Assembly: GCA_963727045.1 (NCBI GenBank)
Contig: CAVSES010000001.1
Span: 1,736,001-1,800,000 of the forward strand
Length of the DNA stretch: 64,000 nt
From: Bog-1198 sp963727045
Lineage (GTDB): Bacteria; Pseudomonadota; Gammaproteobacteria; Steroidobacterales; Steroidobacteraceae
Direction: 5' to 3'
The notes under the pieces are model-generated. The model saw only the letters and a program-made list of their open reading frames with translations. It did not search any database and was not told where the DNA came from. Positions within the stretch are counted from its first letter, which is position 1, and every line of letters begins with the position of its first letter. Below are positions 1 to 8,766 of the stretch, piece after piece. The translations under genes and the position numbers were made by a program.

Positions 1-2966
1 CCCGCGGACGCCGCCGCCCGCAACGGGTCATCCCCCGCGTCCATGCGCTGGTTGGCGAAGCTCACCACCAGGATGCTGTTGGCCGTGGTCAACCCGATGC
101 ACATGAGAGTACCCATGAGCGCAGGCACGCTCATGGGCGTTTGCGACAGGAACAGCATCCACAGCACCCCGCCGAGCGCGAAAGGCACGGCCATCAGCAC
201 GATGAGGGGATCCATCCAGCTCTGAAAATTCATCACGAGAAACAGATACACGAGGACGATGGCCAGCGCGATGCCCGTGAACAACCCCGCGTAGCTTTCC
301 CGCATGGTCTCCACCTGGCCGCTCAAGGTGATCGACAGGGCCTTGGAGGAGTCCGGCCGATGCGCCGCGAGCACCGCGTCGATGTCGTGCGCCGCCGAAT
401 AGAGGTCGCGTCCCTGCACGTCCGCGTGCACGTCGAACACCGGCCGAATGTTGAGCTGCGAGGTGACCAACGGAATGGCGTTGCGCCCCAGTGCAGCCAG
501 ATTGCTCAGCAACTGACCCGAACCGTTGCCGACGCCGGACGCCAGGGGCATCGTGGAGAGGTCCTGCGAGGAGCCGATCCGATAAGTCGGCACCTGCACG
601 ACCAGGGGGTAGCTCACGCTGTTGCGCGGGTCCACCCAGAAATTCGGTGCGCTCTGTGCGCTCGAATTGGTGGCGACGAGCACGTCGTTGGCCGCCTCCT
701 GCTGCGTCACACCCGCTTCCGTGGCGAGCGCCCGGTCCATGTCGACCGTGAGCGCCGGCGCGTTCGGAACCTGAAAGACGTGCGAGTCCACCACTCCCGG
801 CACGCGATTGAGGTCGCGCGCTATGGCGGAGGCCACGGTGAAGGCCTCTCCCTGATCGGGCGCAGAAATCCTCACGTCGATGGGCGCGGGCTGGCCGAAA
901 TTCAACACCTGATCGACGATGTCGGCGGGCTGGAAGAAGAATTGCAGCTGGGCAAAATGCGCCGGCAATTCGCGCCGCAGCGTCGCGATCAATTTGGCGG
1001 TCGGGGTGTGCTTTTCGTTCAGGGAAATGAGAATTTCGCCGTCCATCGGGCCGACGGTGGCGGAGTCGCTCAAGGCAATGTTGATGCCGCTGTACGGCAG
1101 GCCGATGTTGTCGAGCATGACGCTGATCTGGTCGCTGCCGACGATCCGCCGGATTTCAGCCTCGACCCCGGCAAAATACTCCTGGGTCTTTTCCAGCCGC
1201 GTGCCCGCCGGAGCGCGGACGTGGAGGCGCATCTGGCCGGCGTCCACCTGCGGGAAGAAGTCCCGGCCCAACTGCGGGAAGAGGCTTACCGACACGATGA
1301 TCAGGATCACGAACGCCGCGACGGTAAGGACCGGCTGCGACAACGTCCACGCCAATGCGTTGCGGTACCTTTCCCGGAACCGTTCGAAGCCGCGCTCGAA
1401 GCTCGCTTGCAAGCGCACCAGGGGATTGTGCGAGACGGCATGCTGGCCGACCGGCCGGTGTACCGCCTCGGCGTTGAAGGCGTTCACCGATCCGCGCATC
1501 AGCATGTTGAAGAGAACCGGCACCATGGTGAACGACAGCGCCAGGCTCGCGAGCAGCGCCCCGATGACCGAGAGCGAGAGGGGCGAAAACAGATACTTTG
1601 CCGTGCCCTGCAGCAGAAAGACCGGTACGAACACGATGCAAATGCACAGCGTGGAGAGAAAGGTGGGAACGGCCACTTCCCTGGCTCCCTCGACGATCGA
1701 CTGCCGCAGCGGCTCGTTCATCGCGACATGCCGTTCGATGTTTTCGATGACCACGGTTCCGTTGTCCACGAGAATGCCGATCGCCAACGCGAACCCGCCG
1801 AGGGTCATGGTGTTCAAGGTCTGGCCGGTCAGGTAGATGAAAAGCACGGCGGTGACGATCGACAGCGGAATCGCCGCGAGAATGATCAGAGACAGGCGCA
1901 TGTTGCCGAGGAACAGGATGATGACCAATGCGGTCAGCCCGGCGGCCATGCCGGCGCTCAAGCCCACGCTGTTGAGCGCCGCCTTGACGAATACGGACTG
2001 ATCGAACAGCGCCTTGATCGAAACGCCCTGCGGGAGCACCTTCTTGATGTCCTCGAGCGCCGATCGCACCCCGTCGATCACCGCCAGCGTGGACACGCCG
2101 CCGGTCTTGCGAATCACCATGAGCGCGCCGGGCGTGCCGTTGACCGACACCGAGTTGGTCTGCACCTGAAACCCGTCGTGCACGTGCGCCACGTCGCGCA
2201 TAAAGACGAGATGTCCGTCGACCTCCTTGATGGGAAACGCATTGATCGTGTCGATCACGTCGGGTGAATTGTTCATCGTCAAGGTGTAGTCCTTGTCGCC
2301 GATCTTCACGTCGCCCGCCGGCAGAATGACGTTTTGGCGCTGCAAAGCGTCGCTCACATCGGAGGCGGACAGGCCGCGCGCCTGCAGCGCCTGGGAGTCC
2401 AGATCCGCCATGATCACCCGCGGCTTGCCGCCGTACGGATAGGGAACTTCGGCGCCGTGGACCACGGCAAGCGCCGGACGGATGATGTTCTGGCCCAGGT
2501 CGTTGAGCTTGGTGTCGGGAAGGGATTTGCTCGAGAGGCTGAGCTGAATGATTGGCACGTCGGTCGCGCCATACCTCAGCACCAGGGGCGGCGTGATGTT
2601 CCTCGGCATGTACTTGAGAACGACCAACGCGCTGCTCGCAAGTTGGGAGACCGCCCGCGTCACGTCGGCGCCCTCGCTCAGGTAGATCTTCTCGACACCG
2701 ACTCCCTGGTAGCTGACCGCCTCGATGCGCGAGATGTTGTCGACCAGGGAGGCCAGTTGACGTTCGTGCAGCGTCAGGATGCGGTTTTGCATGTCCTGGG
2801 CGCTCATGCCGTTGTAGGTCCAAACGACCGCCACCACCGGGATGTCGATTTCCGGAAAAATGTCGATGGGCATCCGCAATCCGGCGCCAATCCCCATGAG
2901 ACAGATGAGGATCAACGCCGCCACGACGGTATAGGGACGCTTGAGAGCTATTTCGACGACGGACAT
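1..2966 (-). CDS. RND efflux transporter permease (HAE1/AcrB-like), 3' end beyond window
   Basis: Inner-membrane proton-driven pump subunit of a tripartite efflux system. I translated this frame by hand: it opens with ATG at 2966 (MSVVEIALKRPYTVVAALI, the usual first RND helix) and stays open to base 1, about 988 residues of the usual 1,030-1,060, so only the C-terminal tip is missing. Visible RND signatures are the porter segment beginning MPIDIFPEIDIPVV, and the TM4 segment GILVDNGTVVIENIER, where the AcrB Asp-Asp pair reads Asp-Asn. No membrane-fusion protein or outer-membrane channel gene is visible here; they may lie beyond the edge. The regulator gene 145 bp upstream and the operator-like palindromes between them suggest local two-component control. 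The exact substrate cannot be told. Confidence 0.93.
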   Translation of the reverse strand, partial: MSVVEIALKRPYTVVAALILICLMGIGAGLRMPIDIFPEIDIPVVAVVWTYNGMSAQDMQNRILTLHERQLASLVDNISRIEAVSYQGVGVEKIYLSEGADVTRAVSQLASSALVVLKYMPRNITPPLVLRYGATDVPIIQLSLSSKSLPDTKLNDLGQNIIRPALAVVHGAEVPYPYGGKPRVIMADLDSQALQARGLSASDVSDALQRQNVILPAGDVKIGDKDYTLTMNNSPDVIDTINAFPIKEVDGHLVFMRDVAHVHDGFQVQTNSVSVNGTPGALMVIRKTGGVSTLAVIDGVRSALEDIKKVLPQGVSIKALFDQSVFVKAALNSVGLSAGMAAGLTALVIILFLGNMRLSLIILAAIPLSIVTAVLFIYLTGQTLNTMTLGGFALAIGILVDNGTVVIENIERHVAMNEPLRQSIVEGAREVAVPTFLSTLCICIVFVPVFLLQGTAKYLFSPLSLSVIGALLASLALSFTMVPVLFNMLMRGSVNAFNAEAVHRPVGQHAVSHNPLVRLQASFERGFERFRERYRNALAWTLSQPVLTVAAFVILIIVSVSLFPQLGRDFFPQVDAGQMRLHVRAPAGTRLEKTQEYFAGVEAEIRRIVGSDQISVMLDNIGLPYSGINIALSDSATVGPMDGEILISLNEKHTPTAKLIATLRRELPAHFAQLQFFFQPADIVDQVLNFGQPAPIDVRISAPDQGEAFTVASAIARDLNRVPGVVDSHVFQVPNAPALTVDMDRALATEAGVTQQEAANDVLVATNSSAQSAPNFWVDPRNSVSYPLVVQVPTYRIGSSQDLSTMPLASGVGNGSGQLLSNLAALGRNAIPLVTSQLNIRPVFDVHADVQGRDLYSAAHDIDAVLAAHRPDSSKALSITLSGQVETMRESYAGLFTGIALAIVLVYLFLVMNFQSWMDPLIVLMAVPFALGGVLWMLFLSQTPMSVPALMGTLMCIGLTTANSILVVSFANQRMDAGDDPLRAAASA

Positions 2967-2998
2967 GCAGGGTTCTCTATGGCCACATCGCTAAATTA

Positions 2999-3020
2999 GA
3001 CGGGCGGAGGGCCGCCCGTC
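2999..3020 (-). terminator. GC-rich hairpin between response regulator and RND gene
   Basis: A 9-bp perfect inverted repeat (GACGGGCGG / CCGCCCGTC) with a 4-nt loop, followed on the minus strand by TAATTTAG. It could end the response-regulator transcript or attenuate read-through into the pump gene. The run of U is weak, so its role is inferred. Confidence 0.4.
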
Positions 3021-3022
3021 AG

Positions 3023-3097
3023 GGGTCGAAAGTCACGATCGCGCATGACTTTGGTCACTTCTTGAATGTGACCAAAGTCACTTGTGACTCGACCCGT
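3023..3097. promoter_or_regulatory. Cluster of DosR-like palindromic operators upstream of the RND gene
   Basis: Two near-perfect 14-bp palindromes lie here: ATGACTTTGGTCAC at 3045-3058 and GTGACCAAAGTCAC at 3068-3081 (the same site read on the other strand), 23 bp apart. Half-matches flank them, AAAGTCAC ending at 3036 and GTGACTC from 3084. The same palindrome occurs at 3904-3917. The sites sit 57-130 bp before the pump start codon, a suitable position for an activator. The likely binding protein is the NarL-type regulator encoded next door. Confidence 0.6.
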
Positions 3098-3110
3098 CCA
3101 CGCCGCCGGG

Positions 3111-3839
3111 TCATTCGGGATGCCGCTGCTTCCTCGAAAGTATGGCAAGCTCGGTGCGGGTATTGGCATGCAGCTTCTCCATGATCCGACTGACGTAGTT
3201 CTTGATGGTGCCTTCCGCGAGAAACAGGGCGGTGCCGATCTGCCTGTTGCTCATGCCTTCGGCGATGAGCTCGAGAATTTTCTCCTCCTTGTCGCTGAGC
3301 GCTTCGGTGGTCAACGGAGGGCTTGCGGACGCTTCCCGCGCGCGGATCGCGGACGGCTCCGCGGCCGAGGAACTCGATTGGGAGAATTGCGCAAGACGGC
3401 GGAACTGGTCCATCACCTTGCGCGCGATCTGGGGGGTCAAGCGAGATTCGCCGTGCCGCAGAGCCCGGATCGTTTCCAGCAATTCGTCCTCCGCCGCGTC
3501 CTTCAGCAAGTACGCATGGGCACCCGCGCGCACCGCCTCAAAAACGGTTTCGTCGTCATCCAATGTCGTCAGGACCAGCACCTGGGTGCCTGGCAGCGCG
3601 CGGGTGATTTCGCGGGTCGCGGCCACTCCTCCCTTGAGCGGCATGTGCAAGTCCATCAAGACGACGTCGGGGTGCAGTAGTTGCGCGAGTTCGACGGCCT
3701 CGACTCCGTTGCACGCCTGGCCGACGACCTCCATGTCCGGCTCCATCGACAGGAGGAGGGCCGCACCGCGACGCACGAGCGCTTGATCTTCGGCTATGAC
3801 GATTCGGATGGCCGCCGAATCGGCGTTTGGGTGAACCAC
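3111..3839 (-). CDS. NarL/DosR-type response regulator
   Basis: Cytoplasmic transcription factor: an N-terminal receiver (IRIVIAEDQ with the acidic pocket, phospho-acceptor Asp in VVLMDLHMP, Lys in LLKDA) and a C-terminal LuxR-type helix-turn-helix (LSDKEEKILELIAEG, recognition helix TIKNYVSRIMEKL). That recognition helix closely resembles mycobacterial DosR (TVKNYVSR). The open frame reaches a GTG at 3917, but that codon lies inside a palindromic operator, so I prefer the GTG at 3839, which has GAGG eight bases upstream; this gives 242 residues. GTG codons at 3848 and 3872 are alternatives. The gene is divergent from its probable partner kinase (3934) and precedes the RND gene on the same strand. 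Confidence 0.9.
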   Translation of the reverse strand: MVHPNADSAAIRIVIAEDQALVRRGAALLLSMEPDMEVVGQACNGVEAVELAQLLHPDVVLMDLHMPLKGGVAATREITRALPGTQVLVLTTLDDDETVFEAVRAGAHAYLLKDAAEDELLETIRALRHGESRLTPQIARKVMDQFRRLAQFSQSSSSAAEPSAIRAREASASPPLTTEALSDKEEKILELIAEGMSNRQIGTALFLAEGTIKNYVSRIMEKLHANTRTELAILSRKQRHPE

Positions 3840-3903
3840 GACCGGCACCTCGGATAAACAGGCTTCGGGCACAATGATGCGGCTTAACCGGCATGGTTTG
3901 GAA

Positions 3904-3917
3904 GTGACTTTAGTCAC
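3904..3917. promoter_or_regulatory. Palindromic operator between response regulator and kinase
   Basis: GTGACTTTAGTCAC is a perfect 6-bp inverted repeat around TT, in the divergent intergenic region 17 bp before the kinase ATG. It matches the palindromes at 3045-3081 and resembles the DosR box core GGGACTTTAGTCCC known from mycobacteria. It probably mediates autoregulation of both divergent genes. Confidence 0.6.
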
Positions 3918-3933
3918 CTGTTAACGTGCAGCC

Positions 3934-5838
3934 ATGACCAGACGCGCGAAAGATCCGGAAGCGAGGCCGGGCGGGTGGGACCTCGACCCGCGGCGGAGCC
4001 TCGCCGCCGGCGCCATGTGGCTGATCATTGCGCTGGCGGTCACCTTTTCGACCGCGGCCGCAATCTGGGTCGGCAGCATCGCGCGCCGCGATGTTTTCGA
4101 ACAGCACGTGCGACGGCTGTCGCTCGAGACCGATCAGTTGAGCTCCGAGCTCGGTCAGGCGATCACCGCGCGCCTGGAAGCGCTGCGTGCCGCTCGAATA
4201 CTGCTCGACGGCGTCATCCCCGCGGTCCGGCAGGCCGGGCTGAGCTCGGTATTCGATGAGCTGCAAGCCGCCTATCCGGAACTCGAGTGGATCGCCGTCG
4301 CCGACAATACGGGCAACGTCGTGAGCAGCAACGGCGCGCTCACGAAGGGCAGCCGAATCGATTTGGCCGCCTGGTTCACACAAGGCATGCAAGGGCCGTG
4401 GCTCGGCGTCATCGACGAGCGTTGGTCTCCCAAGGCCGAGCCCCGAGGCAAACCGACGACCGAGTATTCAGAGTTCGGCGATCTTGCCGCGCCCGTGCGC
4501 AACAGCACCGGTCAGACGATCGGAGTGATCGCCGCGCACCTCGGCTGGCGGCGCGCCCCGAATCATCCGTTGCGGCTCACCGACGAATCGGATCCAAAAG
4601 AGGTGACGCAAGCGTACGTCATCGATCGCGACGGCATCGTCCTCATCGGGCCGCAAGGCACGCGAGGCAAACCGTGGAGCGGAACTCCGCTGGGCGGACC
4701 CGATGTACGCGCGTCCGCCCTGCCGCACTTCGACCGCTTGCCGGGCGGGGAGCAGGTTCTCGTGTCGCGGGCTCCCTTGAGCGTCGGCGGATCGGAACCG
4801 TCATCGGGTTGGCAAGTCCAATTGTGCGAGCCCAGTCAGCGCGTCTATCAGCGGGCCGATGCGTTGGCGTTGCGAATTCTCTGGGTGTCGCTCTGTCTGG
4901 GCGCGGCGACGGCGCTTTTGGGAGCCTTCGGAGCGCTTCACCTGACGCGGCGCCTGACCCGCTTGACTCAATCGGTCGCCGCCGTGGGCCGCGGCGAAGT
5001 CTCACGGATCGACGTGCCCCAGGGCCGCGACGAGGTCGCGGCGCTCGCCACAGGTTTCGCCAGGATTCTCGATGATCTTCAACAGGAACGAATCGAACTC
5101 CAGTCGCTCAGCAGCGAGCTCGAGCGGCGCGTTGCGGTCAGAACGCGTGAAGTCGAGCAGCTCGCCGAGGAGTCGCGGTATGCCGCGATCGTGCGCGAAC
5201 GCCTCAAGATCGCCCGCGATCTGCATGACACCCTCGCGCACTCGATGATGGCCATGCTGAGCGAGGTTCGGTTCCTGCGCAAGCTGCACTCCCGTGATCC
5301 GGGCGCGATGGCCGCCGAACTCGCCCGCGCCGAAGAAGTGGCTCACGAGGGGCTCAAGGAGGCGCGCACCGCCATTACGCAGATGCGCGTGAACGCAGTG
5401 CGCGAAACGGGCCTGGGTCCGGGGCTGTCGAGCGTCTTCGACCGATTCATCGACCGGACCGGTCTGACCGGCGTGTTCACGTCGGATATCGAAGCTGCCC
5501 GATTCGGCGATGAACGCGCCGAGACGCTGTTGCGGATGGCGCAGGAGGCGCTGCGCAATGTGGAGCGCCATGCCCGGGCGACGCGGGTGGACGTCAAGCT
5601 GCGGGCCGCCGGCGGGACGGATTTGGAATTGACAATTGAGGATAACGGCATCGGCTTCGATCCCACTCTGCACCGTCCGGATCACTTCGGCATCATCGGA
5701 CTACGCGAGCAGGCGGAGCTGATCGGAGCCGACCTCACGATCGAGAGCAGGATCGGCGAGGGAACGAAGCTCACGATCCTGCTGCGGCTGTCGCCGATCC
5801 CATTCGCGGGAAGTCCGCCTGCGGCGCCCTCGAGATGA
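3934..5838 (+). CDS. Membrane histidine kinase with extracytoplasmic sensor (NarX/LiaS-class)
   Basis: 634-residue sensor kinase. A transmembrane segment at about residues 27-49 and another at about 312-335 enclose a 260-residue extracytoplasmic domain of Cache type; a HAMP linker follows, then a HisKA_3 dimerisation domain with RDLHDTLAHS (phosphorylated His at residue 431) and a HATPase_c domain (N box AQEALRNVERH, G boxes DNGIGF and FGIIGLREQ). This is the kinase class that pairs with NarL-family regulators, matching the divergent regulator at 3111-3839. The ATG at 3934 directly follows the operator. The ligand is unknown. The ClC gene starts 13 bp downstream, so co-transcription is likely. 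Confidence 0.92.
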   Translation: MTRRAKDPEARPGGWDLDPRRSLAAGAMWLIIALAVTFSTAAAIWVGSIARRDVFEQHVRRLSLETDQLSSELGQAITARLEALRAARILLDGVIPAVRQAGLSSVFDELQAAYPELEWIAVADNTGNVVSSNGALTKGSRIDLAAWFTQGMQGPWLGVIDERWSPKAEPRGKPTTEYSEFGDLAAPVRNSTGQTIGVIAAHLGWRRAPNHPLRLTDESDPKEVTQAYVIDRDGIVLIGPQGTRGKPWSGTPLGGPDVRASALPHFDRLPGGEQVLVSRAPLSVGGSEPSSGWQVQLCEPSQRVYQRADALALRILWVSLCLGAATALLGAFGALHLTRRLTRLTQSVAAVGRGEVSRIDVPQGRDEVAALATGFARILDDLQQERIELQSLSSELERRVAVRTREVEQLAEESRYAAIVRERLKIARDLHDTLAHSMMAMLSEVRFLRKLHSRDPGAMAAELARAEEVAHEGLKEARTAITQMRVNAVRETGLGPGLSSVFDRFIDRTGLTGVFTSDIEAARFGDERAETLLRMAQEALRNVERHARATRVDVKLRAAGGTDLELTIEDNGIGFDPTLHRPDHFGIIGLREQAELIGADLTIESRIGEGTKLTILLRLSPIPFAGSPPAAPSR

Positions 5839-5851
5839 AGTATTTCAGCCG

Positions 5852-7195
5852 ATGACGAACCAGCCCGACCAACCGCACTTCAACAACAGCGACATTCCTC
5901 CAACGCTCTCGAGCCGCAATGCCGTCAGATTTTGGACCGCGGCGGTGCTCACCGGCATAGGCGCCGGCTTGGCGGCCGGCGTGCTCACATGGCTGCTCCT
6001 CGGCATCGAACACCTCGTATGGCCCGGACCCAACATCCTCGAAGCCGCCTCGCATTCACCGCATGCGAGACATCTATGGGCGCTGCTGGGTGCGGGTCTG
6101 TTGACCGGATGCGGGCAATTTGCGCTGCATCGGCTGTCGAGCGCGAACGGTATCGACATCACGGAAGCCATCACCCGCTTCGCCGGGCGTATGCCGGTTT
6201 TGCGCACCGTCGGCAGTGCGTTTATGTCCGTCGTCGTCGTCGGCATGGGAGCCTCGCTCGGAAGAGAAGGCGCGCCGAAGCAGTTGGGGGCCCTGATCGC
6301 CAATATACTGTCCGACGGAAGCCGATTATCCGATGAACAGCGGCGGCTGCTGGTGGCCTGCGGCGGAGGAGCGGGGATGGCCGCGGCGTACGGGGTACCG
6401 CTGGGAGGAGCGCTGTTTGCTCTGGAAGTGTTGCGCGGGGTATTGGCGCTGCGGCTCATATTGCCGGCGCTGCTGACCTGCGCGGTCGCCACGGCTGTGT
6501 CCTGGTTGATGCTGCCGAATGAGCCCACCTATGTCGTTCCCGCCTATCCGCTGTCGGCATCCGTGGTGTGTTGGGCGCTGCTCGCCGGGCCGGCGGCCGG
6601 GTTGGTCTCGGTGGGCTACGTGCGCCTGGTCGCCTGGGCGGACCGCCACAGGCCCACGGGTTGGGGGCGATTGCTCGCTCCGGCAGCGGCCCTGGGAATC
6701 GTCGGCGCAATTTCCATCCAGTTTCCGCAGGTGCTTGGCAACGGCAAGGACATCACCCAACTGGCGTTCCTCGATGAAGTGGCCCCCAGGCTTCTGTTGA
6801 TCCTGGTTCTACTACGGCCGTTGGCAACCCTGCTCTGTCTCGGAAGCGGAGTTCCCGGCGGTCTGTTCACGCCCTCCCTGGCGATGGGGGCGCTGCTCGG
6901 CGGTGTGCTCGGCACCGCTTGGTCGTGGATCTGGCCCGGCGTGCCGCACGGGCTCTTTGCGGTGATAGGCGCCGCAGCGGTCCTCGCGGCGACCACTCAC
7001 GGCCCCATCTCGTCCATCGTGCTCATCATGGAACTCACCGCCCGCGATCGCTCCTTCATGCTTCCCCTGCTCACCGCCGTCGTCACGGCCACGATCGTCG
7101 CGCGTACGCTTGATCCTAGGTCCATCTACGATGCCCGCTTCACCGACCGCGAAGTGAGAAAACTGGTCCGGGAAAGAAAGCCGCCGGCGGTTTGA
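5852..7195 (+). CDS. ClC-family chloride channel/antiporter homologue
   Basis: 447-residue polytopic inner-membrane protein. ClC signatures: GREGAPKQLG (the GREGP loop carrying the gating glutamate, with Pro replaced by Ala), GGGAGMAAAYGVPLGGALFA, and GSGVPGGLFTPSLAMG (the GxFxP anion-binding motif). The first anion-filter motif GSGIP is not recognisable; the matching place reads NGIDITEAITR. ClC proteins exchange chloride or other anions for protons, or conduct them passively. It lies 13 bp behind the sensor kinase and may belong to the same stress regulon; that link is inferred from spacing only. Confidence 0.88.
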   Translation: MTNQPDQPHFNNSDIPPTLSSRNAVRFWTAAVLTGIGAGLAAGVLTWLLLGIEHLVWPGPNILEAASHSPHARHLWALLGAGLLTGCGQFALHRLSSANGIDITEAITRFAGRMPVLRTVGSAFMSVVVVGMGASLGREGAPKQLGALIANILSDGSRLSDEQRRLLVACGGGAGMAAAYGVPLGGALFALEVLRGVLALRLILPALLTCAVATAVSWLMLPNEPTYVVPAYPLSASVVCWALLAGPAAGLVSVGYVRLVAWADRHRPTGWGRLLAPAAALGIVGAISIQFPQVLGNGKDITQLAFLDEVAPRLLLILVLLRPLATLLCLGSGVPGGLFTPSLAMGALLGGVLGTAWSWIWPGVPHGLFAVIGAAAVLAATTHGPISSIVLIMELTARDRSFMLPLLTAVVTATIVARTLDPRSIYDARFTDREVRKLVRERKPPAV

Positions 7196-7264
7196 GCCGG
7201 AACAAGCGGCCGGAAATTGAGTCTCATCGTCAGGGGGCGGAACCGCCCTGGGAACGGAGCTTTC

Positions 7265-7591
7265 ATGTCGCGGCTAGATCCAACCCATGCAACGACTCTC
7301 GCCCTCCTGGCGAGTCTCGCCCTCAGCGCCTGCGCGTCATACGAAAAATGCGGGTTCGGCGGCTGTGCAGGCGATGCGGAACTGGCCGCGCACGTTCGAG
7401 CCGCCTTCGCGGACCACGCGGAATTGCAGCCGCCCAACTTGATCACCGTCCAGAGCGTCAATCATGTGGTGTATCTCTATGGCCTGGTCGACACGGATCT
7501 TCAGCTGCAAACGGCCGAGGCGCTTGCACATGAGATTCCGGGTGTGACCCGGGTCGTGAACTCCATCGGAATCGCCGGTAACAGCCGGTGA
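7265..7591 (+). CDS. BON-domain lipoprotein
   Basis: 108 residues. The N-terminus is a lipoprotein signal (TLALLASLALSAC, lipidated Cys after LSA), followed by a small BON domain from about residue 38 to the end (ELAAHVRAAF... VYLYGLVDTD... GVTRVVNSIGI). BON domains bind phospholipid or envelope surfaces; OsmY and DolP are known examples. The ATG at 7265 is preceded by GGAG six bases upstream, which decides against longer in-frame starts. It could be an envelope-stress protein; the partner is unknown. Confidence 0.82.
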   Translation: MSRLDPTHATTLALLASLALSACASYEKCGFGGCAGDAELAAHVRAAFADHAELQPPNLITVQSVNHVVYLYGLVDTDLQLQTAEALAHEIPGVTRVVNSIGIAGNSR

Positions 7592-7620
7592 ATCTTCGCG
7601 CGGCGGCGGACGCCCGGACT

Positions 7621-8766
7621 TCAAGGAGCGAGCAACAGCTCCAATATGCGCAGGTAGATGCGATGCAGCCCATCGACGTCCGCGACGCGAACGCACTCGT
7701 TCACCTTATGGATGGTCTCGTTGATCACGCCGACTTCGATTACCTGCGCGCCCATGGGAGCGATGAAGCGTCCGTCCGAGGTGCCGCCGCTGGTCGATAA
7801 TTTCGGAGTGATTTGCAGTTGTTCCTGCACCGCGCGGACCGCGGCCTGCGACAACTCGCCGGGGGTCGTCAGAAACGGGTATCCGGAGACGAACCATTCC
7901 AGGGAATAATTGACCCGGTGGCGCCGCAGCAACTCCTCGACCACGGTCTTGAGTCCATCGACGGTTTGCTCGGTGGAAAAGCGCAGATTGAAGCGCGCCT
8001 TGAGTTCTCCCGGGATGACGTTGGGTGCGCCCGTTCCGGCGGAGATGTTCGAAATCTGGAAGGTGGTGGGTTGGAAATGCTCATTGCCGCGATCCCACAT
8101 TCGTGCCGCGAGCTCGGCCAGCGCCGGGGCCACCGCATGCACCGGGTTATCGGCGAATTGCGGGTAGGCAATATGCCCCTGGACGCCATGCACGGTCAGG
8201 CGCCCGCTCAAGCTGCCGCGCCGGCCGATCTTGATGGTGTCCCCGAGAGCGCTCTCGCTCGAGGGTTCACCGACCAGGCACCAATCGATGGCCTCCTTGC
8301 GTTCGCGCAGCACTTCGACCACCCGGCGCGTCCCGTCGACCGAAGGCCCCTCTTCATCGCTGGTGATCAAGAACGCGATCGTGCCCCGATGGGAGGGATA
8401 CCGGCCCACGAATTCTTCGCTCGCCGTCACCATGGCCGCAAGCCCGCTCTTCATGTCCGCGGCGCCGCGTCCAAACAACAGGCCGTCCTTGATGACCGGG
8501 GCAAAGGGATCGCTCCGCCACTCATCCAACGGTCCCGTCGGCACCACGTCGGTATGTCCGGCGAAGCAAAACACGGGGCCGCCGCGGCCGCGCTTCGCCC
8601 AGAAATTATCGACGGGACCGAACTTCAAGTTCTCGACCGAGAATCCGAGCGCCTCGAGCCGGCCGATCATCACCGCCTGGCAGCCTCCGTCGGTCGGGCT
8701 GACCGAGGCGCGCGCGATCAATTCCTCCGTCAAGCGCAGGGTGTCGGAGACCGACCGAGCGTCCAT
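7621..8766 (-). CDS. dapE: Succinyl-diaminopimelate desuccinylase
   Basis: Hydrolyses N-succinyl-LL-2,6-diaminopimelate to succinate and LL-diaminopimelate in the lysine/peptidoglycan precursor pathway. The 381-residue M20 metallopeptidase carries the zinc-binding FAGHTDVVPTG and the adjoining GRGAADMKSGLA, then TSDEEGPSVDGT, with the second metal-site region near the C-terminus (GGTSDGRFIAPMG, HKVNECV). Its ATG overlaps the dsbB stop codon in ATGA, so translation is probably coupled. It is the last gene of the phoU-dsbB-dapE run. Confidence 0.96.
   Translation of the reverse strand: MDARSVSDTLRLTEELIARASVSPTDGGCQAVMIGRLEALGFSVENLKFGPVDNFWAKRGRGGPVFCFAGHTDVVPTGPLDEWRSDPFAPVIKDGLLFGRGAADMKSGLAAMVTASEEFVGRYPSHRGTIAFLITSDEEGPSVDGTRRVVEVLRERKEAIDWCLVGEPSSESALGDTIKIGRRGSLSGRLTVHGVQGHIAYPQFADNPVHAVAPALAELAARMWDRGNEHFQPTTFQISNISAGTGAPNVIPGELKARFNLRFSTEQTVDGLKTVVEELLRRHRVNYSLEWFVSGYPFLTTPGELSQAAVRAVQEQLQITPKLSTSGGTSDGRFIAPMGAQVIEVGVINETIHKVNECVRVADVDGLHRIYLRILELLLAP

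Noticed and set aside
141..2267. Long plus-strand open frame (708 codons) over the RND gene
   Set aside because: Arg/His/Asp-rich translation with no domain; it is the antisense shadow of the RND permease, which reads cleanly on the minus strand.
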